The translations under genes were made by a program, and so were the position numbers. Shown here one piece after another: positions 10,489 through 21,868 of a stretch of DNA of 64,000 nucleotides. The DNA is taken from assembly GCF_000378825.1 (NCBI RefSeq), contig NZ_KB900388.1, positions 1,870,500-1,934,499 of the forward strand, read 5' to 3'. Source of the stretch: Salinispora vitiensis. GTDB lineage: Bacteria > Actinomycetota > Actinomycetes > Mycobacteriales > Micromonosporaceae. Each line of letters begins with the position of its first letter. Position 1 is the stretch's first letter. The notes beneath the pieces were generated by a model, which made no database searches, was not told where the DNA came from, and saw nothing but the letters and a program-made list of their open reading frames with translations.

Positions 10489-11160
10489 TCAGCCGATCCA
10501 TTTCCACAGCTCGAAGTGAGCCACGAAGCTGAGCAACAGCAGCGCTCCGGCAGCACTGAGAATCGACGACCACAGCTCGGCGGCCTGCCGCATCAACCAC
10601 CCGCCGGCGGCCTCCAACAGTTGCCGGATCCGGTCGCCCAGCACCCGGTAGGCCACCAGCATCAGTAGGGGTGGCAGCACCATGACCCCGTTGTACGCGG
10701 TCAGCAGCGCCACCGCCTCCGGCACTGATGTGTCCGCGCCGACCAGGATTCCGATCGCCCCGAGGTAGGGCAGCGCGGTGCCGAACTCGGCCACCGTCAC
10801 CACCACGCCCAGGAGCGCGATCGCCCGATAGGAGTGGGAGCGGGGCCGCTGCGGTGTGGGGCTGGCCCGGCGGCGGCGACGTTCGGTCAGCCAGCCGTAG
10901 ATCAGCAGAGCCGCTCCCACCGCACCCTGCAGCACATAGCCGGCATCACTGCCGAGGAAACCGCTCACCCGATGGAAGGTGGACTCCGCGCCCAGGAAGA
11001 GCAGCAGGCCCAGGGTGAGATAGGCGGAGAAGATCGCGCCCACATACACCAGGACCCGTGGGACGTACGGCTTCGTCGACAGCAGCAGATAGACGGTTAC
11101 CGCGAGAGCCGACGGGTTAAGGCTGTCCAGTAGCGCGAGGCCGAAGAGACCAGTGATCAT
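10489..11160 (-). CDS. GAP/Sap-like polytopic membrane protein (LysE-superfamily style)
   Basis: Function unknown. The 223-residue protein is almost all hydrophobic, with about six segments. The opening MITGLFGLALLDSLNPSALA carries a Leu-Asp-Ser-Leu-Asn-Pro motif reminiscent of GAP (Sap) and CcdA/DsbD/LysE-type transporters, so small-molecule export is plausible but inferred. I chose the ATG at 11160 because GGAG lies 6 bases upstream; an in-frame GTG at 11172 has a 13-base spacing. It is divergent from recQ and follows no minus-strand partner, so it is probably monocistronic. Confidence 0.75.
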   Translation of the reverse strand: MITGLFGLALLDSLNPSALAVTVYLLLSTKPYVPRVLVYVGAIFSAYLTLGLLLFLGAESTFHRVSGFLGSDAGYVLQGAVGAALLIYGWLTERRRRRASPTPQRPRSHSYRAIALLGVVVTVAEFGTALPYLGAIGILVGADTSVPEAVALLTAYNGVMVLPPLLMLVAYRVLGDRIRQLLEAAGGWLMRQAAELWSSILSAAGALLLLSFVAHFELWKWIG

Positions 11161-11354
11161 CAAGATCTCCACGTCATGGCGCGTGCCTCCCTAGTGGAGG
11201 AAGTAAGGGCCGGAAGACGGCCATTGTAGGACCGTGCCCCAACCCGACACCGGCTTCCTCGCGCACCCCCGTCAATGGCGCAACACCATGCCGCTGGGGC
11301 GACGGCGACTACGGGTGCGGCCGGTGAGCGCGTCGACCTACCGCGTGGGCCGGC

Positions 11355-11377
11355 GCGTCAGAGGCCACTCGTAGACT
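11355..11377 (+). promoter_or_regulatory. Candidate DNA-damage (PafBC-type) promoter of recQ
   Basis: GCGTCAGAG (11355-11363), 8 bases, TAGACT (11372-11377), then 7 bases to the recQ ATG. The layout equals the mycobacterial RecA-NDp motif TTGTCRGTG-N8-TANNNT, with the GTCRG core intact but the first two bases changed. It is the weakest of four such sites in this window. Implies a leaderless transcript. Confidence 0.5.
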
Positions 11378-11384
11378 GCGCCCC

Positions 11385-13226
11385 ATGCCCTCCGCCACCG
11401 ACCAGCAGCCCGCCGCGCTGGAAACACTGCGGCGTGTCTTCGGCTACGACGCCTTCCGGGGCTTCCAGCAGGAGGTCATCGAACACCTGGCGGCCGGCGG
11501 GGACGCCCTGGTGCTGATGCCCACCGGCGGCGGCAAGTCGCTCTGCTACCAGATCCCGGCGCTGCTGCGGGACGGCGTCGCGGTGGTCGTGTCACCGTTG
11601 ATCGCGCTGATGCAGGACCAGGTCGACGCGCTGACCGCGGTCGGGGTCCGGGCCGGCTTCCTCAACTCGACGCTGGACCTCGACGCCCGCCGCGCAGTCG
11701 AGCGAGCCTTCGTCGCCGGGGAGCTGGATCTGCTCTACCTCGCCCCGGAGGCCCTGGGCACCCGGAGCGTGCAGCACCTGCTCGACCAGGGGCGGATCAG
11801 CCTCTTCGCGATCGACGAGGCGCACTGCGTGTCGCAGTGGGGGCACGACTTCCGCCCGGACTACCTGGCCCTGTCAATGCTGCACGAACGCTGGCCGGGG
11901 GTGCCCCGGGTGGCGTTGACCGCCACCGCGACCAGCGCCACCCGGGCCGAGATCGCCACCCGGCTTCAGCTCACCTCGGCCCGGCACTTCGTCGCGAGCT
12001 TCGACCGGCCCAACATCCAGTACCGCATCGCGGCGAAGCGGGAGCCGAAGCGGCAGCTGCTGGCCCTGCTCCGGGACGAGCACCCGGGGGACGCCGGCAT
12101 CATCTACTGCCTCTCCCGGGCCAGCGTGGAGAAGACCGCGGAGTTCCTGGTCGACAACGGTGTTGCCGCGTTGCCGTACCACGCCGGCCTGGACGCGGTC
12201 ACCCGCGCCCGGCACCAGCAGCGTTTCCTGCGCGAGGACGGCCTGGTCATGGTCGCGACGATCGCGTTCGGGATGGGCATCGACAAGCCGGACGTACGGT
12301 TCGTCGCCCACCTGGACCTACCGAAGTCGGTGGAGGGCTACTACCAGGAGACCGGCCGCGCCGGACGGGACGGCCTGCCGGCAACAGCCTGGCTCGCCTA
12401 CGGCCTGACCGATGTGGTGCAGCAGCGCCGGCTGATCGACACCTCGGAGGGGGACCTGGCGCACCGGCGTAACCTCGCCGCCCATCTGGAGGCGATGCTC
12501 GCGCTCTGCGAGACGGTCCGCTGCCGCCGGGTGCAGCTGCTGGACTACTTCGGCGAGACCGCCGCCGCCTGCGGCAACTGCGACACCTGCCTGCAGCCGC
12601 CCGAGTCGTGGGACGGCACGGTCGCCGCGCAGAAGTTGCTCTCCACGGTCTACCGGCTTGACCGGGAACGGAACCAACGCTTCGGCTCCGGGCACTGCGT
12701 CGACATCCTGCTCGGCCGCGCCACCGACAAGGTCCAGCAGCACCGGCACGACTCCCTGACGGTCTTCGGCATCGGCACCGAGCTGAGCGAGGCGGAGTGG
12801 CGGGGAGTGGTCCGGCAGCTGCTCGCCGAGGGGCTGCTGGCGGTCGAGGGAGACTACGGCACCCTGGCCCTCACCGACACCAGCGCGGAGGTGCTGGGTC
12901 GGCGCCGCACCGTCATGCTCCGCCGCGAACCGGCCCGGAAGGCCCGACCGGCGAAGCCGCGCGGCGCGGCCACCGTGGTCGCCGAGCTGGCGCCGACCGC
13001 CGCCGAGGCCTTCGAGCGGCTACGCGCCTGGCGGGCCACCACCGCCAAGGAGCAGGGCGTGCCGGCGTACGTGATCTTCCACGACGACACGCTGCGGCAG
13101 ATCGCCACCGACGCACCGGCCGTCCTGGCCGACCTGGCCCAGGTCAGTGGCGTCGGAGAGGCGAAGCTGGCGAAGTACGGCGAGCAGGTGCTGGCCGTAC
13201 TCGCCGACACCCCACACCCTGCTTAA
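11385..13226 (+). CDS. recQ: ATP-dependent DNA helicase RecQ
   Basis: A 3'-5' superfamily-2 helicase for recombination and fork repair. The 613 residues match a full RecQ: Walker A MPTGGGKS at 45-52, Walker B/aromatic loop [18 protein letters not shown] at 143-160, helicase motif VI in the [10 protein letters not shown] segment, a zinc-binding Cys cluster ([10 protein letters not shown] through CGNCDTC, about 366-402), winged helix, and a C-terminal HRDC domain from about 535. The ATG at 11385 lacks a ribosome site but has TAGACT 7 bases upstream, suggesting leaderless expression. It is the only plus-strand gene between pgl and the isomerase-family gene at 21145. Confidence 0.96.
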   Translation: MPSATDQQPAALETLRRVFGYDAFRGFQQEVIEHLAAGGDALVLMPTGGGKSLCYQIPALLRDGVAVVVSPLIALMQDQVDALTAVGVRAGFLNSTLDLDARRAVERAFVAGELDLLYLAPEALGTRSVQHLLDQGRISLFAIDEAHCVSQWGHDFRPDYLALSMLHERWPGVPRVALTATATSATRAEIATRLQLTSARHFVASFDRPNIQYRIAAKREPKRQLLALLRDEHPGDAGIIYCLSRASVEKTAEFLVDNGVAALPYHAGLDAVTRARHQQRFLREDGLVMVATIAFGMGIDKPDVRFVAHLDLPKSVEGYYQETGRAGRDGLPATAWLAYGLTDVVQQRRLIDTSEGDLAHRRNLAAHLEAMLALCETVRCRRVQLLDYFGETAAACGNCDTCLQPPESWDGTVAAQKLLSTVYRLDRERNQRFGSGHCVDILLGRATDKVQQHRHDSLTVFGIGTELSEAEWRGVVRQLLAEGLLAVEGDYGTLALTDTSAEVLGRRRTVMLRREPARKARPAKPRGAATVVAELAPTAAEAFERLRAWRATTAKEQGVPAYVIFHDDTLRQIATDAPAVLADLAQVSGVGEAKLAKYGEQVLAVLADTPHPA

Positions 13227-13283
13227 TCGATCAAGGCGAGTCGATCAGCCACCCAACAGGTCCGCGCTGGCGTCATCGGCGGT

Positions 13284-14084
13284 TCAGCCTCGGGCGATGA
13301 AGTCCGTCAGCACCGGGGCGAGGGTCTGCGGCGACGGTACGTGCCCCTCGCCGGGCAGCACCCGGTGCGTGCCCCGCGGCAGCGCCGCGGCGGCGGCGCG
13401 GGCCACCTCGATCATCCAGTCCGGGCTGTCGCCGCCGCTGAGCACCAGCGCGGGCACGGAAACCCGGGCGGCGACCTCCACCGGCAGGACGCCACCACGG
13501 CTGCGGTCACCCATGACCGCCGAGTCGTAGGCGAGCGTCGGCGCGAGCGCCACCACGTCGGCCCACCACGGCTCGTGGCGCAGCTCGGCCACCGCCTCCG
13601 CCGGCACCCCGGTGGTCTGGAAGAACAGCGCCACAGCGTCGTCGCGTCGACCCTCCGCCAGCAGCGTGGTCAGGGCCTCGGCGTAGTCGCGGGCCTCTTG
13701 GCGGTCCTCGTCGGTGTCCGCGCCGAAGGGTGGTTCGTGGAGCACGACCGCCCGGGCCGGCACCCCGGCCGCGGCCGCGTGCAGCACCAGGGCGGCACCG
13801 GACGAGTGCCCGTACAGGATGACATCGGCACCGAGGTCGTTGACGAGGGCGGCGATATCCTCAACCTCCCGCTCGACGGCGTACGGGCTGACGTCGCCGC
13901 TGTCGCCGCGACCACGGCGGTCGTAGTTGACGACCGGCAGGTGGGCGCCGAGTCCTTCGGCCAGTTCGCGGGTCTTCGCCCGGTCGCAGGTGGCGCCGCC
14001 GACCACGATCAGCGGATCTGCGCCGTGGTCCCCGCAGCGTTCGTACGCGATCACCGTGCCGTCTACCGATGTCACCTTCAGCAT
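13284..14084 (-). CDS. Alpha/beta-fold hydrolase
   Basis: Predicted cytoplasmic serine hydrolase of 266 residues; substrate unknown. The nucleophile elbow GHSSG at 92-96 places Ser94 as catalytic. An oxyanion-side VVGGATCDRAK segment and a late GEGHVPSP (catalytic His) are visible. It starts 45 bases after the uvrC stop on the same strand and may be co-transcribed, though a palindrome (14102-14126) lies in the gap. It converges with recQ. The family is too broad for a specific function. Confidence 0.88.
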   Translation of the reverse strand: MLKVTSVDGTVIAYERCGDHGADPLIVVGGATCDRAKTRELAEGLGAHLPVVNYDRRGRGDSGDVSPYAVEREVEDIAALVNDLGADVILYGHSSGAALVLHAAAAGVPARAVVLHEPPFGADTDEDRQEARDYAEALTTLLAEGRRDDAVALFFQTTGVPAEAVAELRHEPWWADVVALAPTLAYDSAVMGDRSRGGVLPVEVAARVSVPALVLSGGDSPDWMIEVARAAAAALPRGTHRVLPGEGHVPSPQTLAPVLTDFIARG

Positions 14085-14101
14085 GCCCGTGCCGGACCCT
14101 T

Positions 14102-14126
14102 CTGTCAGAAACGCTCCGATTGACAG
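14102..14126. promoter_or_regulatory. Palindrome CTGTCA-N13-TGACAG between uvrC and the hydrolase
   Basis: Perfect 6-base inverted repeat (14102-14107 and 14121-14126) in the 45-base gap upstream of the hydrolase start. It could be an operator for the hydrolase or a weak attenuator hairpin with a 13-base loop. The sequence alone cannot decide. Confidence 0.35.
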
Positions 14127-14129
14127 GTA

Positions 14130-16127
14130 CTACGTGCGTGGTTTATCTGGCTCCGTCGAGTCGCCGAGTGCGGCGAGGATCGCCTCGGCGGTCCGCTTGC
14201 CGACCCCGGGGACCTCGGTGATCTCCTCCACCGAGGCGGCGGAGAGTCGCTTCAGCGAGCCGAAGTGGCGCAGCAGCGCCGTGCGCCGCACCTCGCCGAG
14301 CCCGGGCACCCGGTCCAGCGCCGACTCGGTCATCCGCCGGGAACGCCGCTGCCGGTGGAACGTGATGGCGAACCGGTGCGCCTCGTCTCGCACCCGCTGC
14401 AGCAGGTAGAGGCCCTCGGAGGTGCGCGGCAGGATGGCCGGGAAGTCGTCGTCGGGCAGCCACACCTCCTCCAGCCGCTTCGCCAGCCCGCAGAGTGCCA
14501 CGTCATCGACGCCCAACTCGGCGAGGGCCTGCGCCGCCGCCGCTACCTGCGGCGCGCCCCCGTCCACCACCACCAGCTGTGGTGGGTAGGCGAACCTGCG
14601 TGGCCGGCCGGTGGTCGGATCGACCAGGGTGCCGACCCGTGGCTCGTCGGCCGCACCCGTACCGGTCGAAGCCGGCCCGGCCGGGGCGACCGGTTCACCG
14701 GCCGACTCGACACCGGCCTCCCCCGTCTCGGCCCGGGCGTCCAGGTAACGGGCGAACCGCCGCCGCAGCACCTCCGACATCGCCGAGAGGTCGTCGGTGG
14801 CGCCCCGGATGATGAACCGCCGATACTCGCTCTTGCGCGGCAACCCGTCCTCGAAGACCACCATGCTGGCCACCACGTCGGTGCCCTGGATCTGGGAGAT
14901 GTCGTAACACTCGATGCGCAGCGGCGCCGTCTGCAGGCCCAGCGTCTCGGCGATCTCGTCGAGGGCCTTACTCCGGGTGGTCAGATCACCGGCGCGTTTG
15001 AGCTTGTGCCGGGCCAGGGCGTCGGTGGCGTTGCGCGCGACCGTCTCCAGCAGGGCCCGCTTGTCGCCGCGCTGCGGAACCCGCAGCGTCACCCGGCTGC
15101 CGCGATGGTCGGAGAGCCAGTCGGCGAGCGCCTCGACGTCGGTGGGAAGCTCGGGCACGAGGAGTTCCCGGGGGACATCGGCCTCACCCTGCTCCCCGCC
15201 ATACACCTGGGTGCAGAAGTGGTGGACCAGATCACCGATGGTCAGCTCCTCGGTCTTCTCGACCACCCAGCCGCGCTGGCCACGGATGCGCCCGTCCCGC
15301 ACGTGAAACACCTGCACGGCCGCCTCCAGCGGGTCATCGGCGAAGGCGACCACGTCGGCGTCGGTGCCGTCGCCGAAGACCACGGTCTGCTTCTCCATCG
15401 CCCGGCGCAGGGCGGCCAGGTCGTCGCGGAGCCGGGCGGCCCGCTCGAACTCCAGCGCCGCACTGGCGTCGGCCATCTCCCGCTCCAACCGGCGGACCAT
15501 GAGGTCGGTCCGGCCGCCCATGAAGTCGCAGAAGCCGTCCACGATCGCCCGGTGCTCCTCGGCGGAGACGCTGCCGACGCAGGGCGCGGAGCACTTGTCG
15601 ATGTAGCCCAGCAGGCAGGGACGGCCGACCTGACCGGCCCGCTTGAAAACCCCCGACGAGCAGGTGCGCGCCGGAAAGACCCGAAGCAGCAGGTCGAGCG
15701 TCTCGCGGATCGCCCAGGCGTGCGAGTACGGCCCGAAGTAGCGCACCCCCTTGCGCTTCGTCCCCCGCATGACCTGGAGCCGGGGGAACTCCTCGGCGAC
15801 CGTGACCGCCAGGTACGGGTAGGACTTGTCGTCCCGGTAGCGGACGTTGAACCGCGGATCGTACTGCTTGATCTCGGTGAACTCCTGCTGGAGCGCCTCG
15901 ACCTCGGTGGCGACGGAGATCCAGTCCACCGATTCGGCGGTGAAGACCATCTGCCGGGTGCGCTGGTGCAGATTGACCGGGTCGGCGAAGTAGGAATTGA
16001 GCCGGTTGCGCAGGTTGCGCGCCTTGCCAACGTAGATGACCCGGCCGGTTCCATCGCGGAACCGGTAGACCCCCGGTGACTCCGGGATCGTGCCGGACGC
16101 GGGACGGTAGGACGAGGGATCAGCCAC
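14130..16127 (-). CDS. uvrC: UvrABC excinuclease subunit C
   Basis: Makes the 3' and 5' incisions in nucleotide excision repair. The 665 residues are in the normal range: N-terminal GIY-YIG nuclease (PGVYRFRD through [14 protein letters not shown], about 18-50), a central UvrB-binding UVR segment, an RNase H-like nuclease domain, and a C-terminal helix-hairpin-helix pair ([10 protein letters not shown] and [14 protein letters not shown]). An Ala/Pro/Gly-rich insert of about 30 residues sits near 460-495. The GTG start has no ribosome site but TAGGCT ends 6 bases upstream, so it is likely leaderless. Confidence 0.97.
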   Translation of the reverse strand: MADPSSYRPASGTIPESPGVYRFRDGTGRVIYVGKARNLRNRLNSYFADPVNLHQRTRQMVFTAESVDWISVATEVEALQQEFTEIKQYDPRFNVRYRDDKSYPYLAVTVAEEFPRLQVMRGTKRKGVRYFGPYSHAWAIRETLDLLLRVFPARTCSSGVFKRAGQVGRPCLLGYIDKCSAPCVGSVSAEEHRAIVDGFCDFMGGRTDLMVRRLEREMADASAALEFERAARLRDDLAALRRAMEKQTVVFGDGTDADVVAFADDPLEAAVQVFHVRDGRIRGQRGWVVEKTEELTIGDLVHHFCTQVYGGEQGEADVPRELLVPELPTDVEALADWLSDHRGSRVTLRVPQRGDKRALLETVARNATDALARHKLKRAGDLTTRSKALDEIAETLGLQTAPLRIECYDISQIQGTDVVASMVVFEDGLPRKSEYRRFIIRGATDDLSAMSEVLRRRFARYLDARAETGEAGVESAGEPVAPAGPASTGTGAADEPRVGTLVDPTTGRPRRFAYPPQLVVVDGGAPQVAAAAQALAELGVDDVALCGLAKRLEEVWLPDDDFPAILPRTSEGLYLLQRVRDEAHRFAITFHRQRRSRRMTESALDRVPGLGEVRRTALLRHFGSLKRLSAASVEEITEVPGVGKRTAEAILAALGDSTEPDKPRT

Positions 16128-16133
16128 GTTCCG

Positions 16134-16156
16134 AGCCTAGTCGCCGGCTCCGACAG
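16134..16156 (-). promoter_or_regulatory. Candidate DNA-damage (PafBC-type) promoter of uvrC
   Basis: Read on the minus strand: CTGTCGGAG (16156-16148), 8 bases, TAGGCT (16139-16134), 6 bases, then the uvrC GTG. Matches TTGTCRGTG-N8-TANNNT with the TGTCRG core intact and exact spacing. The same arrangement precedes uvrB, polA and recQ in this window. Confidence 0.62.
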
Positions 16157-16204
16157 CCTCCGAGCGCCAACGGGTGCGGTCAAGCGCCAACGGGGCGGTC
16201 GGCC

Positions 16205-16248
16205 TAGTCGGCTGTGGTCGGGCCGACCAGGCCCACCACAGCCGACTA
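16205..16248 (-). terminator. Long hairpin after the Rieske gene
   Basis: An 18-bp inverted repeat with one bulged base: TAGTCGGCTGTGGT... (16205-16223) pairs with 16231-16248 around a 7-base loop. It begins 7 bases after the Rieske stop on the minus strand and lies upstream of uvrC, so it should insulate uvrC from read-through. Confidence 0.7.
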
Positions 16249-16255
16249 CCGTCAG

Positions 16256-16750
16256 TCAGGCGAGCGAGATCTGGTCGCCGTTGACTGAGACATCCCGCGG
16301 GGCGAGGGGCTTGGTGGACGGGCCGGTCAGCACCGAACCGTCCTCGATCGAGAACTTGCTCCCGTGACAGGTGCAGTTGATCGTGCCACCGTCCACGTTC
16401 CCCACCGGACAGTTCTGGTGCGGGCAGATCGGGTCGAAGCCCTTGAACTCCCCCGCTGACGGTTGGGTGATGACAACACCCTGCGCGGCGTAGACGACAC
16501 CACCCCCGACCGGGATGTCACTGGTCCGGGCCAGCGACTGGGCTCCCTCCCGATCGCCGCCGCCCGGGTCGCCGCTCTCGCTCAACGCCGGGCCGGGGCT
16601 GGCCTCGGCTTCGCCGGTGGAGCTGTCGCCGCAGGCGGCCAGGGCCATCGCGGCGCCGACCGCACCTGCGCCGGCCAGCACGGCTCGCCGGGTCCGTACG
16701 CCGTCGCCGGTGCCGACCTCCGCACCGGTCCCCGTCTGCTCGTCACTCAT
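16256..16750 (-). CDS. Rieske [2Fe-2S] lipoprotein with Tat signal
   Basis: Predicted exported electron-transfer protein of 164 residues. The N-terminus has a twin-arginine signal (Arg21-Arg22) and a lipobox LAAC ending at Cys40, so a Tat-exported, lipid-anchored protein is expected. The C-terminal half is a Rieske fold: ICPHQNCP (Cys109, His111) and NCTCHGSKF (Cys126, His129) supply the cluster ligands. I chose the ATG at 16750 (MSDEQTG), preceded by GAGGAG; longer readings add a proline/glycine leader with no ribosome site. Its redox partner is unknown; uvrA and uvrC flank it without obvious functional link. Confidence 0.88.
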   Translation of the reverse strand: MSDEQTGTGAEVGTGDGVRTRRAVLAGAGAVGAAMALAACGDSSTGEAEASPGPALSESGDPGGGDREGAQSLARTSDIPVGGGVVYAAQGVVITQPSAGEFKGFDPICPHQNCPVGNVDGGTINCTCHGSKFSIEDGSVLTGPSTKPLAPRDVSVNGDQISLA

Positions 16751-16916
16751 TCCGCAATCTCCTCGGCCAACGACCGCTGCCATGATGGTGTGCCCAGTCG
16801 GTCCCCCGAGACCAACGCGCCCGGTCGGTTCACCCGGTCCGCGTCCCGGTGCCACCCGTGCGACCCTACCCGGCCGGCGAGGGTCACCGGCCCGGTCACC
16901 TTGCCGCCCTGATCAT

Positions 16917-16955
16917 TCACCGGTCCGTGTCGCCTCGGGCGCCCCGGACCGGTGA
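16917..16955 (-). terminator. Hairpin after uvrA
   Basis: Perfect 11-bp inverted repeat, TCACCGGTCCG (16917-16927) with 16945-16955, around a 17-base loop, 10 bases past the uvrA stop on the minus strand and before the Rieske gene. Confidence 0.6.
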
Positions 16956-16965
16956 CGCCGGCCGG

Positions 16966-19929
<2,964 letters not shown>

Positions 19930-20069
19930 GGTGCGTGTACTCCCGGGGTGCGGATTGATGGCAGCTGTCGCCCGACGGCACTATCCGGAAGATTTGCCCC
20001 GGATGACGGCCAAGCGGTCGCGCTGTGCGGTTGTGTCGCCCATTGGGCAGGGTGGCTACCTAGCCACTT

Positions 20070-20127
20070 GGTCACCTTTGTTACCTGGTTGCCTTTGTCA
20101 CCTGGTTCCCTTTGTTTCCTGGTCACC
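20070..20127. repeat. 17-bp direct repeat array, 3.4 copies
   Basis: Units at 20070-20086, 20087-20103 and 20104-20120 plus a partial unit 20121-20127, consensus GGTYRCCTTTGTYACCT. Each unit holds two GGTNNCC-like half-sites, giving seven half-sites at 8-9 base steps. The tract is T-rich against a very GC-rich background. It lies in the intergenic space between the stop of the RsgA-like gene (20212) and the uvrA start (19929). It resembles an iteron or a multi-site operator; it is not a protein-coding repeat. Confidence 0.75.
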
Positions 20128-20211
20128 AACGCGCCCAAAGAGCGCCTCGGCAAGCCTAGCCCTGGGGTGTGACACTTCCCTTCTTCCGCGCATTCCCCCA
20201 GCTCAGGTCGG

Positions 20212-21030
20212 TCAGCCGGGCACCACCCGTACCCCCGGGGTCTTCACCACCGCGCCACCGCCCGGCACCGCCACCAGCGCCCGCCCAGCGGAGTGGGGTC
20301 GGCCCGCGCCGTCCCCCCGCCCGCTCGTCGACGTCGGCAGCGCCACCGCGCCGGCCAGCACGTTCACCAGACTCGACCGGCCTGACCGGGACGGGCCGAG
20401 CAGGCCAAGGGTCCGACCGGACGCCACCTCCGCGCGTAGCGGGTCGAGCCCCGCACCCCGCCGCGCACTGACCGGCAGCACCGGCACCCCCGGCGCCGCC
20501 GCCGCAACCCGCCGCACCACCGCAGCCGGATCGGCGACCAGGTCGGACTTGGTCAGCACCACCAACGGCCGGGCCCCCGACTCCTGCGCGAGCGCCAGCA
20601 GGCGCCCAACCCGCCCAAAGTCGGGCTCGGGACGCATCGGCTCGACCACCGCCGTGGCGGTCAGGTTGGCCGCCAGGATCTGCCCGCCCGTCCCGGTGCG
20701 GGACGACCGGCCGCCGACCCTGCCGGCGGGCGAGCCCAGCAACGCGGTCCGCCGGGGCAGCACCACCTCGACCGTCACGTGCCGGTCGGGCCAGGTGGCG
20801 AGCAGCACCCAGTCCCCCACGCACGGCAGGTAAGTCCGGTCCCGGGCGGCCATGGCCAGCACCGCCCCGCCGAGGGTGGCGCGGAGTGGGCCGGCGGCCG
20901 TCAGGACGGTGCAGACCCCCCGCTCCACCCAGGCCACCCGGCCCGGCTGACAGTCGGCGCGCCGTCGCGCGTCGGACACCCGGTCGGCGTCCCAACCCAG
21001 GGCCGCCAGATCGATGGTCACGAAATCCAT
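20212..21030 (-). CDS. RsgA-like protein, truncated and lacking key GTPase residues
   Basis: Resembles ribosome-maturation GTPase RsgA: an N-terminal OB-like part (VGDWVLLATWPD), then a circularly permuted GTPase with the G4-type TKSDL and G5-type PVSARRG motifs. It departs from the family at critical sites. The P-loop reads GPSRSGRSS (usual GxSGVGKS, so Lys is Arg), the DTPG motif reads KTPG (Asp is Lys), and the protein stops about 6 residues later at 272 aa, without the C-terminal zinc knuckle (usual length about 350). The ATG at 21030 has GGAGGAGG just upstream. Either a decaying gene or a pseudo-GTPase; a functional RsgA would be expected elsewhere. Confidence 0.75.
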   Translation of the reverse strand: MDFVTIDLAALGWDADRVSDARRRADCQPGRVAWVERGVCTVLTAAGPLRATLGGAVLAMAARDRTYLPCVGDWVLLATWPDRHVTVEVVLPRRTALLGSPAGRVGGRSSRTGTGGQILAANLTATAVVEPMRPEPDFGRVGRLLALAQESGARPLVVLTKSDLVADPAAVVRRVAAAAPGVPVLPVSARRGAGLDPLRAEVASGRTLGLLGPSRSGRSSLVNVLAGAVALPTSTSGRGDGAGRPHSAGRALVAVPGGGAVVKTPGVRVVPG

Positions 21031-21132
21031 TACCTCCTCCGACCTCCCGGCCTCGCGTTGTCGCCGACCGTAGGGCGCACCGCCGGGCACCCGAAACCAA
21101 TTTCCCCGGCGACGAACGGACGGCCCGACCGC

Positions 21133-21138
21133 TAGGGT
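21133..21138 (+). promoter_or_regulatory. Candidate -10 element (leaderless start of 21145 gene)
   Basis: TAGGGT (TANNNT type) ends 6 bases before the GTG at 21145, the spacing typical of leaderless actinobacterial mRNAs; there is no ribosome site. No GTCRG element is found 8 bases upstream. Confidence 0.4.
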
Positions 21139-21144
21139 CGAGAA

Positions 21145-21861
21145 GTGACCTCCGATCCACTGCGGCTGACCGGCGAGGTGGACGACGCCACGGCCCGTCT
21201 CCTGCGCACCACGGCGGACCTCGACGAGACGAGCCTGGCCACCGCGTCCCTGCTGCCCGGTTGGACCCGGGGACATGTGCTGGCCCACCTTGCCCGCAAC
21301 GCCGACGGGTTCGTCAACCTGCTCACCGCCGCCCGCACCGGGGACCCCATCCCGATGTACGCGAGCCCCGCCGCCCGCTCCGCGGACATCGAGGCCGGCG
21401 CCGCCCGCCCACCCGCCGCGCACCGGGACGACCTGCGCCGCAGCGCGGAGCGGTTCGCCGAGGCGGTGGCGGCGATGCCGACCGAGGCGTGGGGCGCCAC
21501 CGTCGCCACCCGACGCGGGCCGTGGTCCGCGGCGAACCTCGTCTGGGGCCGACTCCGCGAAGTCGAGGTGCACCACGTGGACCTGGCCGTCGACTACCAG
21601 CCCGCCGACTGGCCGGAAGCGTTCGGCCACCGGCTCCTGCGCGAGGTCGCCACCGACCTGGCCGGGCGCTCCGACGCGCCGCCGATGGTGCTGCGCTGCG
21701 ACGGCAGAGCGCACGAACTGGTGGTCGGCGACCGTACCGCCGCCCCCACCGTGAGCGGCGCCGCGCCCCACCTCGCCGCCTGGCTGATCGGCCGCAGCCC
21801 CGGCACCCTGCTCACCGTCGCCCCCGACGGCCCGCTACCGACCCCACCCGAATGGATCTGA
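21145..21861 (+). CDS. Maleylpyruvate isomerase family, mycothiol-dependent enzyme
   Basis: 238 residues with a DinB-like N-terminal helix bundle (GWTRGHVLAHLARNADG at 39-55) and a mid-protein EVHHVDLAVDY segment (from 141). His48, Glu141 and His144 are likely metal ligands as in mycothiol-dependent maleylpyruvate isomerase. Paralogues of this family are numerous in actinobacteria, so the true substrate is unknown; a mycothiol-S-transferase role is an inference. The MBL hydrolase follows after 7 bases and is probably co-transcribed. Pairing of these two genes near uvrA is familiar from other actinobacteria. Confidence 0.88.
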   Translation: MTSDPLRLTGEVDDATARLLRTTADLDETSLATASLLPGWTRGHVLAHLARNADGFVNLLTAARTGDPIPMYASPAARSADIEAGAARPPAAHRDDLRRSAERFAEAVAAMPTEAWGATVATRRGPWSAANLVWGRLREVEVHHVDLAVDYQPADWPEAFGHRLLREVATDLAGRSDAPPMVLRCDGRAHELVVGDRTAAPTVSGAAPHLAAWLIGRSPGTLLTVAPDGPLPTPPEWI

Positions 21862-21868
21862 CCGACCA

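Noticed and set aside
14265..16079. Plus-strand frame opposite uvrC
   Set aside because: Antisense shadow of uvrC; the product lacks any recognisable motif.
20070..20127. CRISPR-like array
   Set aside because: Units are only 17 bp, contiguous with no spacers, and no cas genes are nearby.
20212..20300. Frameshift hiding the missing RsgA zinc domain
   Set aside because: The adjacent frames downstream contain no Cys/His cluster of the expected kind, so the shortening is not explained by a single frameshift.
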